Part shown: positions 43,843-52,959 of the stretch, one piece after another
How positions within the stretch are numbered: position 1 is the stretch's first letter
Layout: each line of letters begins with the position of its first letter
NCBI RefSeq assembly: GCF_007558865.1
Contig: NZ_VLPK01000004.1
Coordinates: forward strand, 186,001-250,000
Direction: 5' to 3'
DNA from: Mucilaginibacter corticis
Lineage (GTDB): Bacteria; Bacteroidota; Bacteroidia; Sphingobacteriales; Sphingobacteriaceae
Length of the DNA: 64,000 bases
The notes under the pieces: generated by a model
Told to the model about the DNA's origin: nothing
Databases searched by the model: none
What the model saw: only the letters and a program-made list of their open reading frames with translations
Made by a program: the position numbers and the translations under genes

Positions 43843-45035
43843 TGCAAACTCCTCTTTACACCCATTTCCAGCCCGCGTAACTCAGCCAGGCCTTTTAGCC
43901 TGCCGATAACCGAATAACCCGGGAAGGTGTCATAATTAAAGTCATCCAGCAGCTTATGCCCGTGGTCGGGGCGCATGGGTATAGCAATGTCTGTGCGGCC
44001 GGCTTGCTGCCTTTTCTGTTGTTCAAGTACCAGGTTCTTCATTACGGCATACATGTCTGTGCTGCCCTCTAAGTGGTTATCCTCATAAAAGCTGCCATCA
44101 ACTTCGCGCTTTACATTGCGCAGGTGCAGGAAATGAAAATGCTGCCCTAACCGTTCTACGATTCCCGGTAGGTCGTTATCGCCGCGGGCGCCTAATGACC
44201 CGGTGCAGAACGTGATACCATTACTGGCCGACGGCGCGGCGTTCACCACATCATTCAGGTCTTGTTCTGTCGATACTATCCTTGGCAACCCAAATATCGG
44301 GAATGGTGGATCATCTGGGTGTACGCACATTTTTATGCCCAGCTTCTCAGCATCGGGGATAATAGCCTGTAAGAAGTAAGCCATATTGGCTTTAAGCCCG
44401 TCGGCGTCGGTATCTTCATAACGTTTCAGGAAGTCTTTGAACTGGCCGATGGTCAGTACATCCTTTGTACCGGGTAAACCGGCCATGATGTTATTGATGA
44501 GCAATTGCTTTTGGTCCTGGCTTAAACCATCCAGGTATAGTTTGGCGGCTTGCTGTTGCTCGACGGTGAACTCGTCAAAAGCGCCGGGACGCTCTAAGAT
44601 ATACAGATCAAAGGCGGCATGGGCTCTGGCATCAAAACGCAGTGCCGACGCTCCGTTAGGTAAGCGGTAGTCGATATCGGTACGGGTCCAGTCCAACACC
44701 GGCATAAAGTTATAGCATACGGTGCTTACGCCTGCGGCGGACAGGTTCTTTAGCGTTTCAATGTAGTTATTGATGTAATGGTCGCGGTCCGCGTCGGCGG
44801 TTTTAATGCTGTTGTGCACATTCACGCTCTCAACAACCGACCACCTGAAGCCGGCTGCCTCAATGATAGCCTTACGCTTTTTGATCTCGTCAAAGCTCCA
44901 CACTTCGCCGGATGGGATATGGTGCAGCGCGTTCACTATGCCGGTAGCGCCGGTGTGGCTTATAGCGGTAAGCGTAGCCGCGTCATTCGGGCCGTACCAG
45001 CGAAAGGTTTGTTCTAAATCAGGTATCATGATCAA
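43833..45035 (-). CDS. uxuA: Mannonate dehydratase
   Basis: Converts D-mannonate to 2-keto-3-deoxygluconate in glucuronate catabolism. 400 aa; the family pattern is strong: TFRWYGPNDAATLTAISHTGATGIVNALHHIP at the start, YNFMPVLDWTRTD, MCVHPDDPPFPIFGLPRI, FCTGSLGARGDNDLP and MRPDHGHKLLDD near the end. The start may be the third codon (MIPDLE). The last three codons are encoded by repeat R3, so the C-terminus SLHLS is probably not ancestral. The sugar symporter upstream on the same strand may share the pathway but has its own terminator. Confidence 0.96.
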   Translation of the reverse strand: MIMIPDLEQTFRWYGPNDAATLTAISHTGATGIVNALHHIPSGEVWSFDEIKKRKAIIEAAGFRWSVVESVNVHNSIKTADADRDHYINNYIETLKNLSAAGVSTVCYNFMPVLDWTRTDIDYRLPNGASALRFDARAHAAFDLYILERPGAFDEFTVEQQQAAKLYLDGLSQDQKQLLINNIMAGLPGTKDVLTIGQFKDFLKRYEDTDADGLKANMAYFLQAIIPDAEKLGIKMCVHPDDPPFPIFGLPRIVSTEQDLNDVVNAAPSASNGITFCTGSLGARGDNDLPGIVERLGQHFHFLHLRNVKREVDGSFYEDNHLEGSTDMYAVMKNLVLEQQKRQQAGRTDIAIPMRPDHGHKLLDDFNYDTFPGYSVIGRLKGLAELRGLEMGVKRSLHLS

Positions 45036-45081
45036 CTAATATAGTACGATGGTTTATAGATTACAAATAAACGTAATTTGA

Positions 45082-45130
45082 TGTACTGTACCACGTGAGT
45101 GTGTAACAGTTGGAACATTTGGTACACCTG
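45082..45130. repeat. Structured intergenic element B
   Basis: Left arm TGTACCA (45087-45093), spacer CGTGAGTG, then units TGTAACA (45102), TGGAACA (45111) and TGGTACA (45120) in 9-bp steps. Only the third unit is the exact complement of the arm. Register and spacer match element A at 14926. It lies 47-95 bases upstream of uxuA, where an operator could sit. Confidence 0.65.
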
Positions 45131-45281
45131 TTTTTGCAATTTGTTGATAATAAAGCAATTAATTTCCTGCAGGAGATTTCATGATACACTTTGGCACAAC
45201 TTTTACGTCAGTAAGTTTACAGACAAAAAATCTATAAATTATTGTATATAAGTTTATTGCGCTGTTGAAATTTTTGAAAAC

Positions 45282-45316
45282 AAAAAAGGCGATGAATTTT
45301 AAATTCATCGCCTTTT
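45282..45316 (-). terminator. Symporter gene terminator
   Basis: AAAAGGCGATGAATTT and its complement, nearly abutting (45284-45316), followed on minus by a T run. It ends the symporter transcript before uxuA. Confidence 0.85.
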
Positions 45317-45333
45317 AAAAATTGTTTTATTTC

Positions 45334-47007
45334 TTACCAGAACATTGAATACAAAGCAACCAGCGCGCCGCCAATTACTAAAGTACCGATGGCAAAGCTT
45401 CTTGATGTTTTGAACATGCTTGGGTCAACTTCAAGGCCGTGAACTTTATCGCCTTTGGCATTTTCTATCATTGAAATAATATACATACCCACCACGCAGA
45501 TCAGGAACACAAAACCCATACGGTCAATAAACGGCATTTCGTAAACGCCATCAGCATTTTTATCGGCAAAGCCTGATGATGCCAAGCCCTGAAGATTGAT
45601 ATAATGCGGCATTACCTTGAATCCAACGGATAAAATAAAACCACCAACGGTAGCAAATAGTGCCGCGCTTGAGGTAGTTTTTTTCCAGAAGAAACCTAAA
45701 ATAAACATGGCAAAGATCCCCGGCGAAACAAAACCGGTATATTCCTGGATATATTGGAAACCGCCTTTTTTGTCGATGCCCAAATGCTTACAAATAAGTA
45801 CGCCAAGCAACATGGCTACAACCACGGTTATCTTACCAATAGTTACTGTTTTTTTATCGGTGATGCCCGGGTTAATTTTCTTGTAAACGTCAAGAGTGAA
45901 TATGGTTGCGATACTGTTTGCCTTACCTGCCAGTGAAGCTACCACCGCAGCTGTAAGCGCCGCGAATGATAAACCTTTTAAGCCTGAAGGCAACAGGTTA
46001 AGCAGGACAGGGTATGACCTGTCAGGGTTCACCTCGCCGCCAATAGTCATTTTACTGACAAAGTTAGATACGTCCTGTTTATATAAGATGAATGCTGCAA
46101 TGCCTGGTAATACCACAATTATCGGCATTAATAATTTTAAGAAAGCAGCGAACAGGATCCCGCCGCGGGCTGTTTTTAGATCGGCACCCAAAGCACGTTG
46201 GGTGATGTATTGATTACAGCCCCAATAGTTCAAGTTTACTATCCACATACCGCCAATTAATACGCTTAAGCCCGGCAGGTCAAGGTAGTTAGGGTTATCG
46301 GTTTTAAAGATCATGTGGAAGTGGTCGCCGGCTTGTTCTTTCATGGTGCTTAAACCGTGTAGAAAGCCGCCTCCGCCAAAACGGTCAGACACTAAATTTA
46401 CTGCGATATAGGTGGTTACCAAACCGCCCAGTATTAAAAAGAATACCTGGATAACATCTGTATAACCAATAACCTTCATGCCACCCAGCGTGATGATAAC
46501 CGCGAATATGGCCATACCCCAGATACAAACATCAATATTAACGCCTGAAATTGCGCTTACTGCTAATGCCCCTAAGAAAAGTATAGAAGTTAAGTTTACA
46601 ACAACATATAGCAATAGCCAGAAAATAGCCATAATCATAGCCACTGTGCCGTTGTACCGCTGGTTCAAAAACTGCGGCATGGTAAAGATCTTGTTCTTGA
46701 GATAGACGGGGATAAAGAACACAGCTACGATTATCAGTGTGGCGGCAGCCATCCACTCGTACGTAGCAATAGCAAGGCCCATTTTAAAGCCCGACCCGCT
46801 CATGCCGATAAATTGCTCGGCAGATATGTTTGAAGCTATCAGCGAAGCGCCAATTGCCCACCAGGTTAATGAACCTTCGGCCAGGAAGTAATCGTTTGAT
46901 CCGGTTTCGGCTTTACGCTTGCGCCAGTAAACCCATAGCCCATAAGAGGCAACTACTACAAAGTAAATAGCAAATACTATATAATCGCCATTTGAAAGCT
47001 TATTCAT
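45334..47007 (-). CDS. Sodium/solute symporter (SLC5, vSGLT-like)
   Basis: 557 aa, 14 predicted helices in the inner membrane. N-terminal motifs GSNDYFLAEGSLTWWAIGASLIASNISAEQFIGMSGSGFKMG and the central GGMWIVNLNYWGCNQYITQRALGA are typical of sugar-type SSS carriers such as the Vibrio galactose transporter. It should bring a sugar or sugar acid in with Na+. The neighbouring uxuA suggests glucuronate, mannonate or a related substrate, but this is inference. The start follows an AT-rich region with no clear consensus promoter. Confidence 0.92.
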   Translation of the reverse strand: MNKLSNGDYIVFAIYFVVVASYGLWVYWRKRKAETGSNDYFLAEGSLTWWAIGASLIASNISAEQFIGMSGSGFKMGLAIATYEWMAAATLIIVAVFFIPVYLKNKIFTMPQFLNQRYNGTVAMIMAIFWLLLYVVVNLTSILFLGALAVSAISGVNIDVCIWGMAIFAVIITLGGMKVIGYTDVIQVFFLILGGLVTTYIAVNLVSDRFGGGGFLHGLSTMKEQAGDHFHMIFKTDNPNYLDLPGLSVLIGGMWIVNLNYWGCNQYITQRALGADLKTARGGILFAAFLKLLMPIIVVLPGIAAFILYKQDVSNFVSKMTIGGEVNPDRSYPVLLNLLPSGLKGLSFAALTAAVVASLAGKANSIATIFTLDVYKKINPGITDKKTVTIGKITVVVAMLLGVLICKHLGIDKKGGFQYIQEYTGFVSPGIFAMFILGFFWKKTTSSAALFATVGGFILSVGFKVMPHYINLQGLASSGFADKNADGVYEMPFIDRMGFVFLICVVGMYIISMIENAKGDKVHGLEVDPSMFKTSRSFAIGTLVIGGALVALYSMFW

Positions 47008-47105
47008 ATTGTGTAAAGTTTATTAATTGGAGCGCAATTATAAACTTTATATAACGCTTTATCAAGCTATACGTAGCGTTTGTTACAATTATTTATTAAA
47101 AAGTA

Positions 47106-47456
47106 TTATTTGCTTACTGTTATCTGATTAGGCTCTGAAGCTACAATTTCCAGGCTGTTTTTATACAATTCCAAAAGTCCGGTCACGCAAACGTGTTTTC
47201 GTTTTAGGTTAACCCAATCCAGTTGCAATTTATTGCCCTTTATCGCTATGGTAAATTTTTGGTTGGGATAATTACCGCCCATGTTTAGTAACGTTAGCGT
47301 ATCACTGAATATTTTCACACCATAAACGGTATCGCATAAGGTAGCTTCCTTACCAATATGGTCTTTGTATTCGGTTGGGGCAAGTGGTTTTTGCTGGGCT
47401 TTGGCAGTAAAGGCAAAGCAGGTTATCAGTAAAAATGAGTATAATAAATTTTTCAT
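47106..47456 (-). CDS. Small exported OB-fold-like protein
   Basis: 116 aa from the ATG at 47456, chosen because it opens a signal peptide (MKNLLYSFLLITCFAFTAKAQQ); an earlier ATG adds eleven residues. The mature part, HIGKEATLCDTVYGVKIFSDTLTLLNMGG, NYPNQKFTIAIKGNK and HVCVTGLLELYKNSLEIVASEPNQI, follows the compact five-strand pattern of the OB-fold seen in bacterial nucleic-acid- or sugar-binding secreted proteins. No catalytic residues are evident. The role is unknown. Confidence 0.65.
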   Translation of the reverse strand: MKNLLYSFLLITCFAFTAKAQQKPLAPTEYKDHIGKEATLCDTVYGVKIFSDTLTLLNMGGNYPNQKFTIAIKGNKLQLDWVNLKRKHVCVTGLLELYKNSLEIVASEPNQITVSK

Positions 47457-47552
47457 AGCAGGTAAGTAAATGTGTTTTAAAAGTAACAAATATTCCTGTG
47501 CTATGTTTATGGGCGTTACCTTTAATTCGTAGAACCACGATATCCTGTCCCT

Positions 47553-47604
47553 GCAGGGTCTCTCAAAGAGGACCCTGCGATGAGAGCTACTTTTAATTCA
47601 TCGC
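47553..47604. repeat. Pair of REP-like hairpins before GH127
   Basis: GCAGGGTC/GACCCTGC (47553-47578) and GCGATGA/TCATCGC (47577-47604) form two adjoining dyads in the gap upstream of the GH127 gene, without a T run. Confidence 0.5.
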
Positions 47605-47688
47605 TCTTAAAATGAAATAAGTTATTACCGTTCCGTTAAATTATTTATAAATTAGTTTTCCAATTTTATAAATAGCCAACCAAACTCC

Positions 47689-49683
47689 ATGAGTGTATTT
47701 AAAATAAGTGCAGTTTTTGCAGGTGTTGTTCCCGCGTTGTTTTCCGCGTCGGTATTCGCGCAGCAAAATGTTGCTAAAATGACGCCGGTAAGTTTCTCAA
47801 ATGTCGAGATCAATGATAAATTCTGGTCGCCGCGTATCAGCACCGTAACCAATGTTACTATACCTGTCTGCATAGAGCAAACAGAGGTTAAAACACCGCG
47901 CATCCGTAATTTTGAAAAGGTGGCCCGCGCCAAAGGCGAAAAGCATGAAGGCATTTATTATGACGACTCGGATGTTTACAAAGCCCTTGAAGCTATTGCC
48001 TACTCGCTTAAAAATCATCCCGACCCAAAACTTGAAGCTAAGGCAGATGAGTGGATAGATAAAATTGCCGCCGCCCAGCAGCCCGACGGTTACCTGAATA
48101 CGTACTACACCTTATCGGGCCTTGACAAACGGTGGACGGATATGGAAAAGCACGAGGATTACAACGCCGGCCACCTGATAGAAGCCGCTGTTGCTTATTA
48201 TAATACCACGCATAAACGTAAACTGTTGGAAGTAGCTATGCGTGTTGCCGATAATATTGACAATACATTCAGGCAAAAAGGCCTGCACTGGGTATCGGGC
48301 CACGAAGAGATAGAGCTGGCGCTGGTTAAGCTGTATAAGGTTACCGGCAAGGAAAAGTATCTTGACCTGGCGGATTGGTACCTGCAGCAGCGCGGGCACG
48401 GCTATGGCAAGGGCGCTATCTGGAATAATAGGGATATGGGCGCAAAATATTGCCAGGATGATGTACCCGTAGCCGACCAAAAACAGATAGAGGGACATGC
48501 CGTTAGGGCCATGTACCTGTACACCGGGGCTGCAGACGTAGGCGCTGCAAAAAATGATCCCTCATATTTTAAGGCGATGAACAATGTTTGGGAAGATGTG
48601 GTTTATCGCAACATGTATATTACGGGTGGTATCGGTTCGTCGGGCAGTAATGAGGGTTTTTCGGTTGATTATGACCTGCCTAATAAAAACGCCTATTGCG
48701 AAACCTGTGCTTCGGTAGGGATGGTGCTTTGGAACGAGCGGATGAACCTGCTGACAGGTAACGCCAAGTTTGTTGATGTTTTGGAGCGAAGCCTGTACAA
48801 CGGCGCGCTCGACGGTCTATCCCTAAGCGGCGATAGGTTCTTTTATGGTAATCCCTTAGCGTCAGAGCCTAACTACCAGCGCAGCGAGTGGTTCGGTACG
48901 GCTTGTTGCCCGTCAAATATCGCGCGGCTGGTTGAGTCGTTAGGTAATTATATTTACGCGTCTAATAACGACGCGGTTTGGGTTAACTTGTTTGTGGGCA
49001 GTAAAACCAGTATCCCGCTTAAAAAAGGCACGGTGCAGTTACAGCAGGAAAGCAATTACCCATGGGATGGCAATATCAAGCTGACGGTAAATCCGGCAGC
49101 CAAACAAAGCTTCCCGCTGCATGTACGCATCCCGGGGTGGGCCAACAATCAGCCGGTACCGGGCGAAACTTACCGCTTCGCGGATAAAGAAGAAAACCCT
49201 ATCAGCATCAGCCTGAATGGAAAACCTGTAAAATATGAGATGCAGAATGGTTATGCGGTGATCAGCCGCGAATGGAAAAAAGGTGATGTGATAGCCCTGA
49301 ATTTACCTATGCCGGTAAGGCAGGTGCTGGCTACAGATAGTGTTAAGGCCGACCGTAACAAAGTAGCCATACAACGCGGCCCGTTAATGTATTGTGTGGA
49401 ACAGTTAGCCAATGCCGACCCAAAACAGAATTTCATTATCCCGGACAATGCAACGTTTAAAACTGAATTTGAGCCAAACCTGCTAAATGGCGTTACTGTG
49501 ATAAAAGCGGATGTATCAGTCATCAAACCGACTGCCAACGGCAAAAGCCTGGAAACACAAAACGGCAGTATCACCGCTATTCCATATTATTCGTGGGCCA
49601 ACAGAGGCCGGTCGCAAATGGAGGTATGGCTGCCAACCAAGGTTAGCAGTGTAAATATTAAGGCTAATAGTGATGATAATTAA
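47689..49683 (+). CDS. Exported GH127 beta-L-arabinofuranosidase
   Basis: 664 aa; signal peptide ends VFAQQ near residue 26, so periplasmic or outer-surface. The (alpha/alpha)6 barrel contains YDDSDVYKALEAIAY, and the zinc/nucleophile set is Glu338-x-Cys340 (CETCASVGM) and Cys406-Cys407 (ACCPSN), the arrangement of the Glu/Cys3 metal site in GH127 enzymes. The family removes terminal beta-L-arabinofuranose from plant glycoproteins and related glycans. It stands alone, with no SusCD pair in the window. Confidence 0.92.
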   Translation: MSVFKISAVFAGVVPALFSASVFAQQNVAKMTPVSFSNVEINDKFWSPRISTVTNVTIPVCIEQTEVKTPRIRNFEKVARAKGEKHEGIYYDDSDVYKALEAIAYSLKNHPDPKLEAKADEWIDKIAAAQQPDGYLNTYYTLSGLDKRWTDMEKHEDYNAGHLIEAAVAYYNTTHKRKLLEVAMRVADNIDNTFRQKGLHWVSGHEEIELALVKLYKVTGKEKYLDLADWYLQQRGHGYGKGAIWNNRDMGAKYCQDDVPVADQKQIEGHAVRAMYLYTGAADVGAAKNDPSYFKAMNNVWEDVVYRNMYITGGIGSSGSNEGFSVDYDLPNKNAYCETCASVGMVLWNERMNLLTGNAKFVDVLERSLYNGALDGLSLSGDRFFYGNPLASEPNYQRSEWFGTACCPSNIARLVESLGNYIYASNNDAVWVNLFVGSKTSIPLKKGTVQLQQESNYPWDGNIKLTVNPAAKQSFPLHVRIPGWANNQPVPGETYRFADKEENPISISLNGKPVKYEMQNGYAVISREWKKGDVIALNLPMPVRQVLATDSVKADRNKVAIQRGPLMYCVEQLANADPKQNFIIPDNATFKTEFEPNLLNGVTVIKADVSVIKPTANGKSLETQNGSITAIPYYSWANRGRSQMEVWLPTKVSSVNIKANSDDN

Positions 49684-49715
49684 TAGATAAGTTTGATAGT
49701 TCACTATAATAGGAT

Positions 49716-50030
49716 ATGAGCCTTAGAGTAAATTATGATGATTTGGAGATAATTGGGTTTGATGGCGGGGGTATAGAAATGTTTAACTATGAGGGACAGC
49801 CGTTTACCGGGATAGTAGTTTCTATGAAAGATGGCGTTGTGTACACCGAGGAAGAATACCAAAACGGGTATAAAGAAGGTTTGCAAAAAGAATATTTCTT
49901 TACAAGTGGGGTACTAAGATTTGAATTTACTGTCAGGAATAACAATTTGAACGGAGTTTTTAAAACCTGGGATGAAAATGGGAATTTAGTAAAACAGTCA
50001 AACTGGAAAGATGGAGCAAAGATTAGTTAA
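49716..50030 (+). CDS. MORN-like repeat protein (YwqK-type)
   Basis: 104 aa with no signal peptide. It consists of short beta-hairpin repeats: YEGQPFTGIVVSMKDG, EYQNGYKEGLQKEYFFTSG, RNNNLNGVFKTWDENGN, QSNWKDG, the pattern seen in MORN-variant and YwqK-family antitoxin or immunity proteins. No adjacent toxin gene is visible. It may be an orphan immunity protein; function is not established. Confidence 0.7.
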   Translation: MSLRVNYDDLEIIGFDGGGIEMFNYEGQPFTGIVVSMKDGVVYTEEEYQNGYKEGLQKEYFFTSGVLRFEFTVRNNNLNGVFKTWDENGNLVKQSNWKDGAKIS

Positions 50031-50114
50031 TTCTATACAGGTTAAGTGCAAACTAAAACAACAGAAACTTATTTCGATCTGCATTGTTGAATTTATTACC
50101 AAAACATAAATACG

Positions 50115-50300
50115 ATGAAGACTTTAACAGTTCCCGGTGATCCGCATTCAGTAAGCGCAATTATGGTGTCAAAAACAGAAGATTTCCATGATCATGAGAT
50201 CGTGCAGATCAACTCGTCTGACGGCAGCAAAAGCGTAGAGAAGAAAATTTTCCGCGTGGTAGATGGCGGCGAAGACCATTGGGAATTGCAATTTGAATAA
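50115..50300 (+). CDS. Short conserved-looking protein of unknown function (61 aa)
   Basis: 61 aa, soluble and acidic, beginning MKTLTVPGDPHSVSAIMVSKTEDFHDHEIV. No recognised domain. The gap before it (84 bases) contains no clear promoter box. The stop at 50300 is followed at once by the REP-type hairpin block. The real gene is supported by a compact, well-composed sequence, but not by motif. Confidence 0.5.
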   Translation: MKTLTVPGDPHSVSAIMVSKTEDFHDHEIVQINSSDGSKSVEKKIFRVVDGGEDHWELQFE

Positions 50301-50309
50301 CAATTCGCC

Positions 50310-50425
50310 CTGTAAAGCGTCCACGCTTTACAGCATATAAATGCGAGCGTCCACGCTCGCGGATTGGATTGAGTTTGAGCGCAGACGCTCAAAAAACTTA
50401 TTGTTAAAGCGCAGACGCTTTAACA
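50310..50425. repeat. Block of four REP-like hairpins
   Basis: Perfect hairpins at 50310-50333, 50343-50360, 50374-50393 and 50402-50425. The first two have GCG-TCCA-CGC cores; the last two have GCG-CAGA-CGC, which read as GCG-TCTG-CGC on the other strand. So two head units face two inverted tail units, a REP-pair layout. Confidence 0.75.
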
Positions 50426-50435
50426 GGCGGTGTAT

Positions 50436-50888
50436 TTAAAACCAGCTTTTAAGTTTTCCGGGGATTTTTTCCTCTTCGGGTGTTTTGCCGCATATCAGTT
50501 CGTCGATCCCAGCGGATACGCTGAATGCTACGCTTTCGTGTCTTATTAAATTGGTAATCCAATTAGCGCCGCACAGCCATGAAAATGTGGCTATACCTAT
50601 CCACCATGGCCCTCCGTTTATTAACGCAAATATTTCTGCTAATACAGATAATATGGATGTACCTGTAAATAGCTTACGCATATTAATTTGATAAACAAGG
50701 CACCAGCAATTGTTCTTAAAAGCAAAACTGAATATGCCGCTATCGACACTTCCAAACAGTGACCCTCTCCAAATAGACGTAGATCCATTATAACTCACAT
50801 CTAATTCTGTAACAGTAACATTATCCGCTTTATCCTCTGAGATATATTTTGCTATGAACTGTAATGCTTGCGGTTGATTTTCGGACAT
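50436..50888 (-). CDS. Uncharacterised protein with membrane segments
   Basis: 150 aa from the ATG at 50888; an earlier start adds basic residues from the upstream region. The N-terminal half is soluble (MSENQPQALQFIAKYISEDKADNVTVTELDVSYNG). The middle is hydrophobic (TGTSILSVLAEIFALINGGPWWIGIATFSWLCGANWI, about two helices). The C-terminus is charged. I do not recognise a family. It is next to the end of the TonB operon but on the same strand after the tonB gene, so read-through is possible. Confidence 0.6.
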   Translation of the reverse strand: MSENQPQALQFIAKYISEDKADNVTVTELDVSYNGSTSIWRGSLFGSVDSGIFSFAFKNNCWCLVYQINMRKLFTGTSILSVLAEIFALINGGPWWIGIATFSWLCGANWITNLIRHESVAFSVSAGIDELICGKTPEEEKIPGKLKSWF

Positions 50889-50954
50889 TATTTCGGCTTT
50901 CAATTTTTTGTTAAATCGTACAGAAAAAGGGAAAATCATTTTGAACGAATAAGC

Positions 50955-51770
50955 CTAATTCACCTTAAACACAAACACTACAGTACCTACCTGTTGGTCA
51001 GGTGCCGACTCAAGCGGATTAAGTTTGGAGTTTTTAACGGCATCCTCGCATTTTTGCAGCAGGTTCGAGTCGGTTATGGTGGTGCCGCGGGCACCTGCAC
51101 GGGCATAGGTTACGTTACCGTTCTTATCTACACGTAGGTCAACCACTACCTTACCGGTATGCCTGCCGTCATCACTTATGGCCGGTTTGCTGGTAAAGTT
51201 ACGCTGTGACATCATCAGGCTGCCGCCGTTGCCTGAGCCTGTACCATTATAGTTATTGGTAAGTGTACTGCCGGTTGGTTTACCCTGGTTGCCCGGCGTA
51301 TTGGTTGTACCGTCGCCTTCGCCCACGCCATTGTTGGTTTTGCCTTTGTACAGCGCGTTTTGATTTACTGTAGGTTTGCTTACCGCCTTGGTTGGCTGGG
51401 TGCTGATATTATCGGTTTTCTTTTTTGTATTTGCTGCAACTTCGGGTGCGTCTTCGGTATTTTGGGTGACTACGTTTTTATCGCTGGCATCTACTTTAGT
51501 TTTCTCTTCGGTAGGCGGGGCCTTGGTTACTTTGTCGGGCCGGGTATGGTTGGCCTTTTCGGCTACCGACGGCTGCTCGGTGCTCATGTAATCGCTACCC
51601 ATACCTTCGTCGGTAGTACCGTAATTTACCAGGATCCCACCTGTACCATTCTCTGGCGGCGGCGGATTGTTAAACACGATAAAATAACACATAGCCATCA
51701 CCAGCGCCAGGATAACGCCTGTCGCCGCAAATGCCTTTGGATAGTTATTTTCTTCCTGGTAGTAATTCAT
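50955..51770 (-). CDS. tonB: TonB energy transducer
   Basis: 271 aa; one N-terminal membrane helix (about residues 13-33), a Pro/Thr/Lys-rich periplasmic linker, and a TonB C-terminal domain about 190-271: GRHTGKVVVDLRVDKNGNVTYARAGARGTTITDSNLLQKC and VGTVVFVFKVN. It carries energy from the ExbB-ExbD proton channel to outer-membrane receptors. It is the last gene of an operon whose first genes encode a TPR protein and an outer-membrane barrel, so those are likely partners. Confidence 0.9.
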   Translation of the reverse strand: MNYYQEENNYPKAFAATGVILALVMAMCYFIVFNNPPPPENGTGGILVNYGTTDEGMGSDYMSTEQPSVAEKANHTRPDKVTKAPPTEEKTKVDASDKNVVTQNTEDAPEVAANTKKKTDNISTQPTKAVSKPTVNQNALYKGKTNNGVGEGDGTTNTPGNQGKPTGSTLTNNYNGTGSGNGGSLMMSQRNFTSKPAISDDGRHTGKVVVDLRVDKNGNVTYARAGARGTTITDSNLLQKCEDAVKNSKLNPLESAPDQQVGTVVFVFKVN

Positions 51771-51851
51771 TGTTCAGTTTGCAGTTGTTAGTTTGCAGTT
51801 ACCAGTTAATAGTTCGGTTTGCAAACTGCTAACTGCCTACTGCCAGCTACT

Positions 51852-52250
51852 CTACTTAGGTTCCGTTGCCAGTACCAGTTTAATATTTAATTTTTGTGCG
51901 ATGTCCATTACCGATACTACATCCTGTATGGCTACTACTTTATCAACGTATAAAACGATTGTTACTTCGGTATCCGCGGTTTTATAGGTAGATAGTACAG
52001 CATTAAGGTCTGCCACGGCTACGGGTTTTTTATCAACGTAGTAGGTCAGGTCCTTTTTGATCGAAACTATAATGGTTTTCTTAGCGATTGATTTACCCGC
52101 TGCCGACTTAGGCAAGCTCAGCTTAATCACATTCGGATTGGTCAATGTCGACGCGATCAGGAAAAACAAAAGCAGGAAGAACATGATATCGTTCATGGCC
52201 GAAGTATGTACCTCGGCAGATGCCCCCCTCGTTCTCTTTCTTAAATTCAT
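51852..52250 (-). CDS. exbD: ExbD/TolR biopolymer transport protein
   Basis: 132 aa; a single membrane helix near residues 20-40 (MNDIMFFLLLFFLIASTL), with Asp21 at the position of the conserved proton-carrying Asp in ExbD/TolR, then a periplasmic domain. It works with ExbB to drive TonB. The start overlaps the exbB stop by one base (TAATG), so the two are coupled. Confidence 0.93.
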   Translation of the reverse strand: MNLRKRTRGASAEVHTSAMNDIMFFLLLFFLIASTLTNPNVIKLSLPKSAAGKSIAKKTIIVSIKKDLTYYVDKKPVAVADLNAVLSTYKTADTEVTIVLYVDKVVAIQDVVSVMDIAQKLNIKLVLATEPK

Positions 52251-52948
52251 TATTTGCTGGGCTCTTCTAACAGGTCAATAAATTCAATGGCGTCAGTCTC
52301 TAATTGTAAGATCACCTTATCAACCATCATATTTAAAATGTGGTAACCCACATAAGCAATAATACCTACAAATAAGCCAGCTGCAGATGTTACCATCTTT
52401 ACGTATAAACCACCGGATATTACAGACATACTGTAATTATCGGTCATAGAGATATCGTAAAAGATCTTAATAACCCCGGCAATTGTACCAAGGAAACCAA
52501 ACATGGGCGCAATACCGGCAACTATACCTAAAATACCTATGTTTTTTTCAAGCTTTGATACTTCCAGCTTGCCAATGTTTTCAATAGCGCCTTCAATATC
52601 CTTAATTGGCCTGCCGATACGCAATAAGCCTTTTTGCAGCATACGGCCCAAAGGCGAGTTATTGTTACGGCAAATAGCAATAGCCGATTCCAAATTACCC
52701 GAATGGATACTGCTGCGGATCTGCTGCAACAGGTTCGACTCGTTTTTTGATGCCTTGCGGATAGTGAAATATCTTTCAAAGAATATAACCAGTGCCAGCA
52801 CTGCCAAAATACCAATAGGTATCATTACCAATCCGCCTTTTACTATCAACTCGCCAAAATGAAGTTCTTTTGGGGCCGCTGCTAATTGTTGTGCAGCATG
52901 ATTAGCTGTATCTGTAATATTTTTTACTGTGTCTGTTACTGCTTGCAT
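52250..52948 (-). CDS. exbB: ExbB/TolQ/MotA-type proton channel protein
   Basis: 232 aa, three membrane helices (about residues 33-55, 130-160 and 170-200). The MotA/ExbB motif includes GILGIVAGIAPMFGFLGTIAGVIKIFYDIS near 135-165, the conserved Gly/Pro/Thr pore-lining region. It forms the inner-membrane channel that uses the proton gradient with ExbD. The preceding HU-SPOR gene is 11 bases away. Confidence 0.92.
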   Translation of the reverse strand: MQAVTDTVKNITDTANHAAQQLAAAPKELHFGELIVKGGLVMIPIGILAVLALVIFFERYFTIRKASKNESNLLQQIRSSIHSGNLESAIAICRNNNSPLGRMLQKGLLRIGRPIKDIEGAIENIGKLEVSKLEKNIGILGIVAGIAPMFGFLGTIAGVIKIFYDISMTDNYSMSVISGGLYVKMVTSAAGLFVGIIAYVGYHILNMMVDKVILQLETDAIEFIDLLEEPSK

Positions 52949-52959
52949 TAATTATTGTG

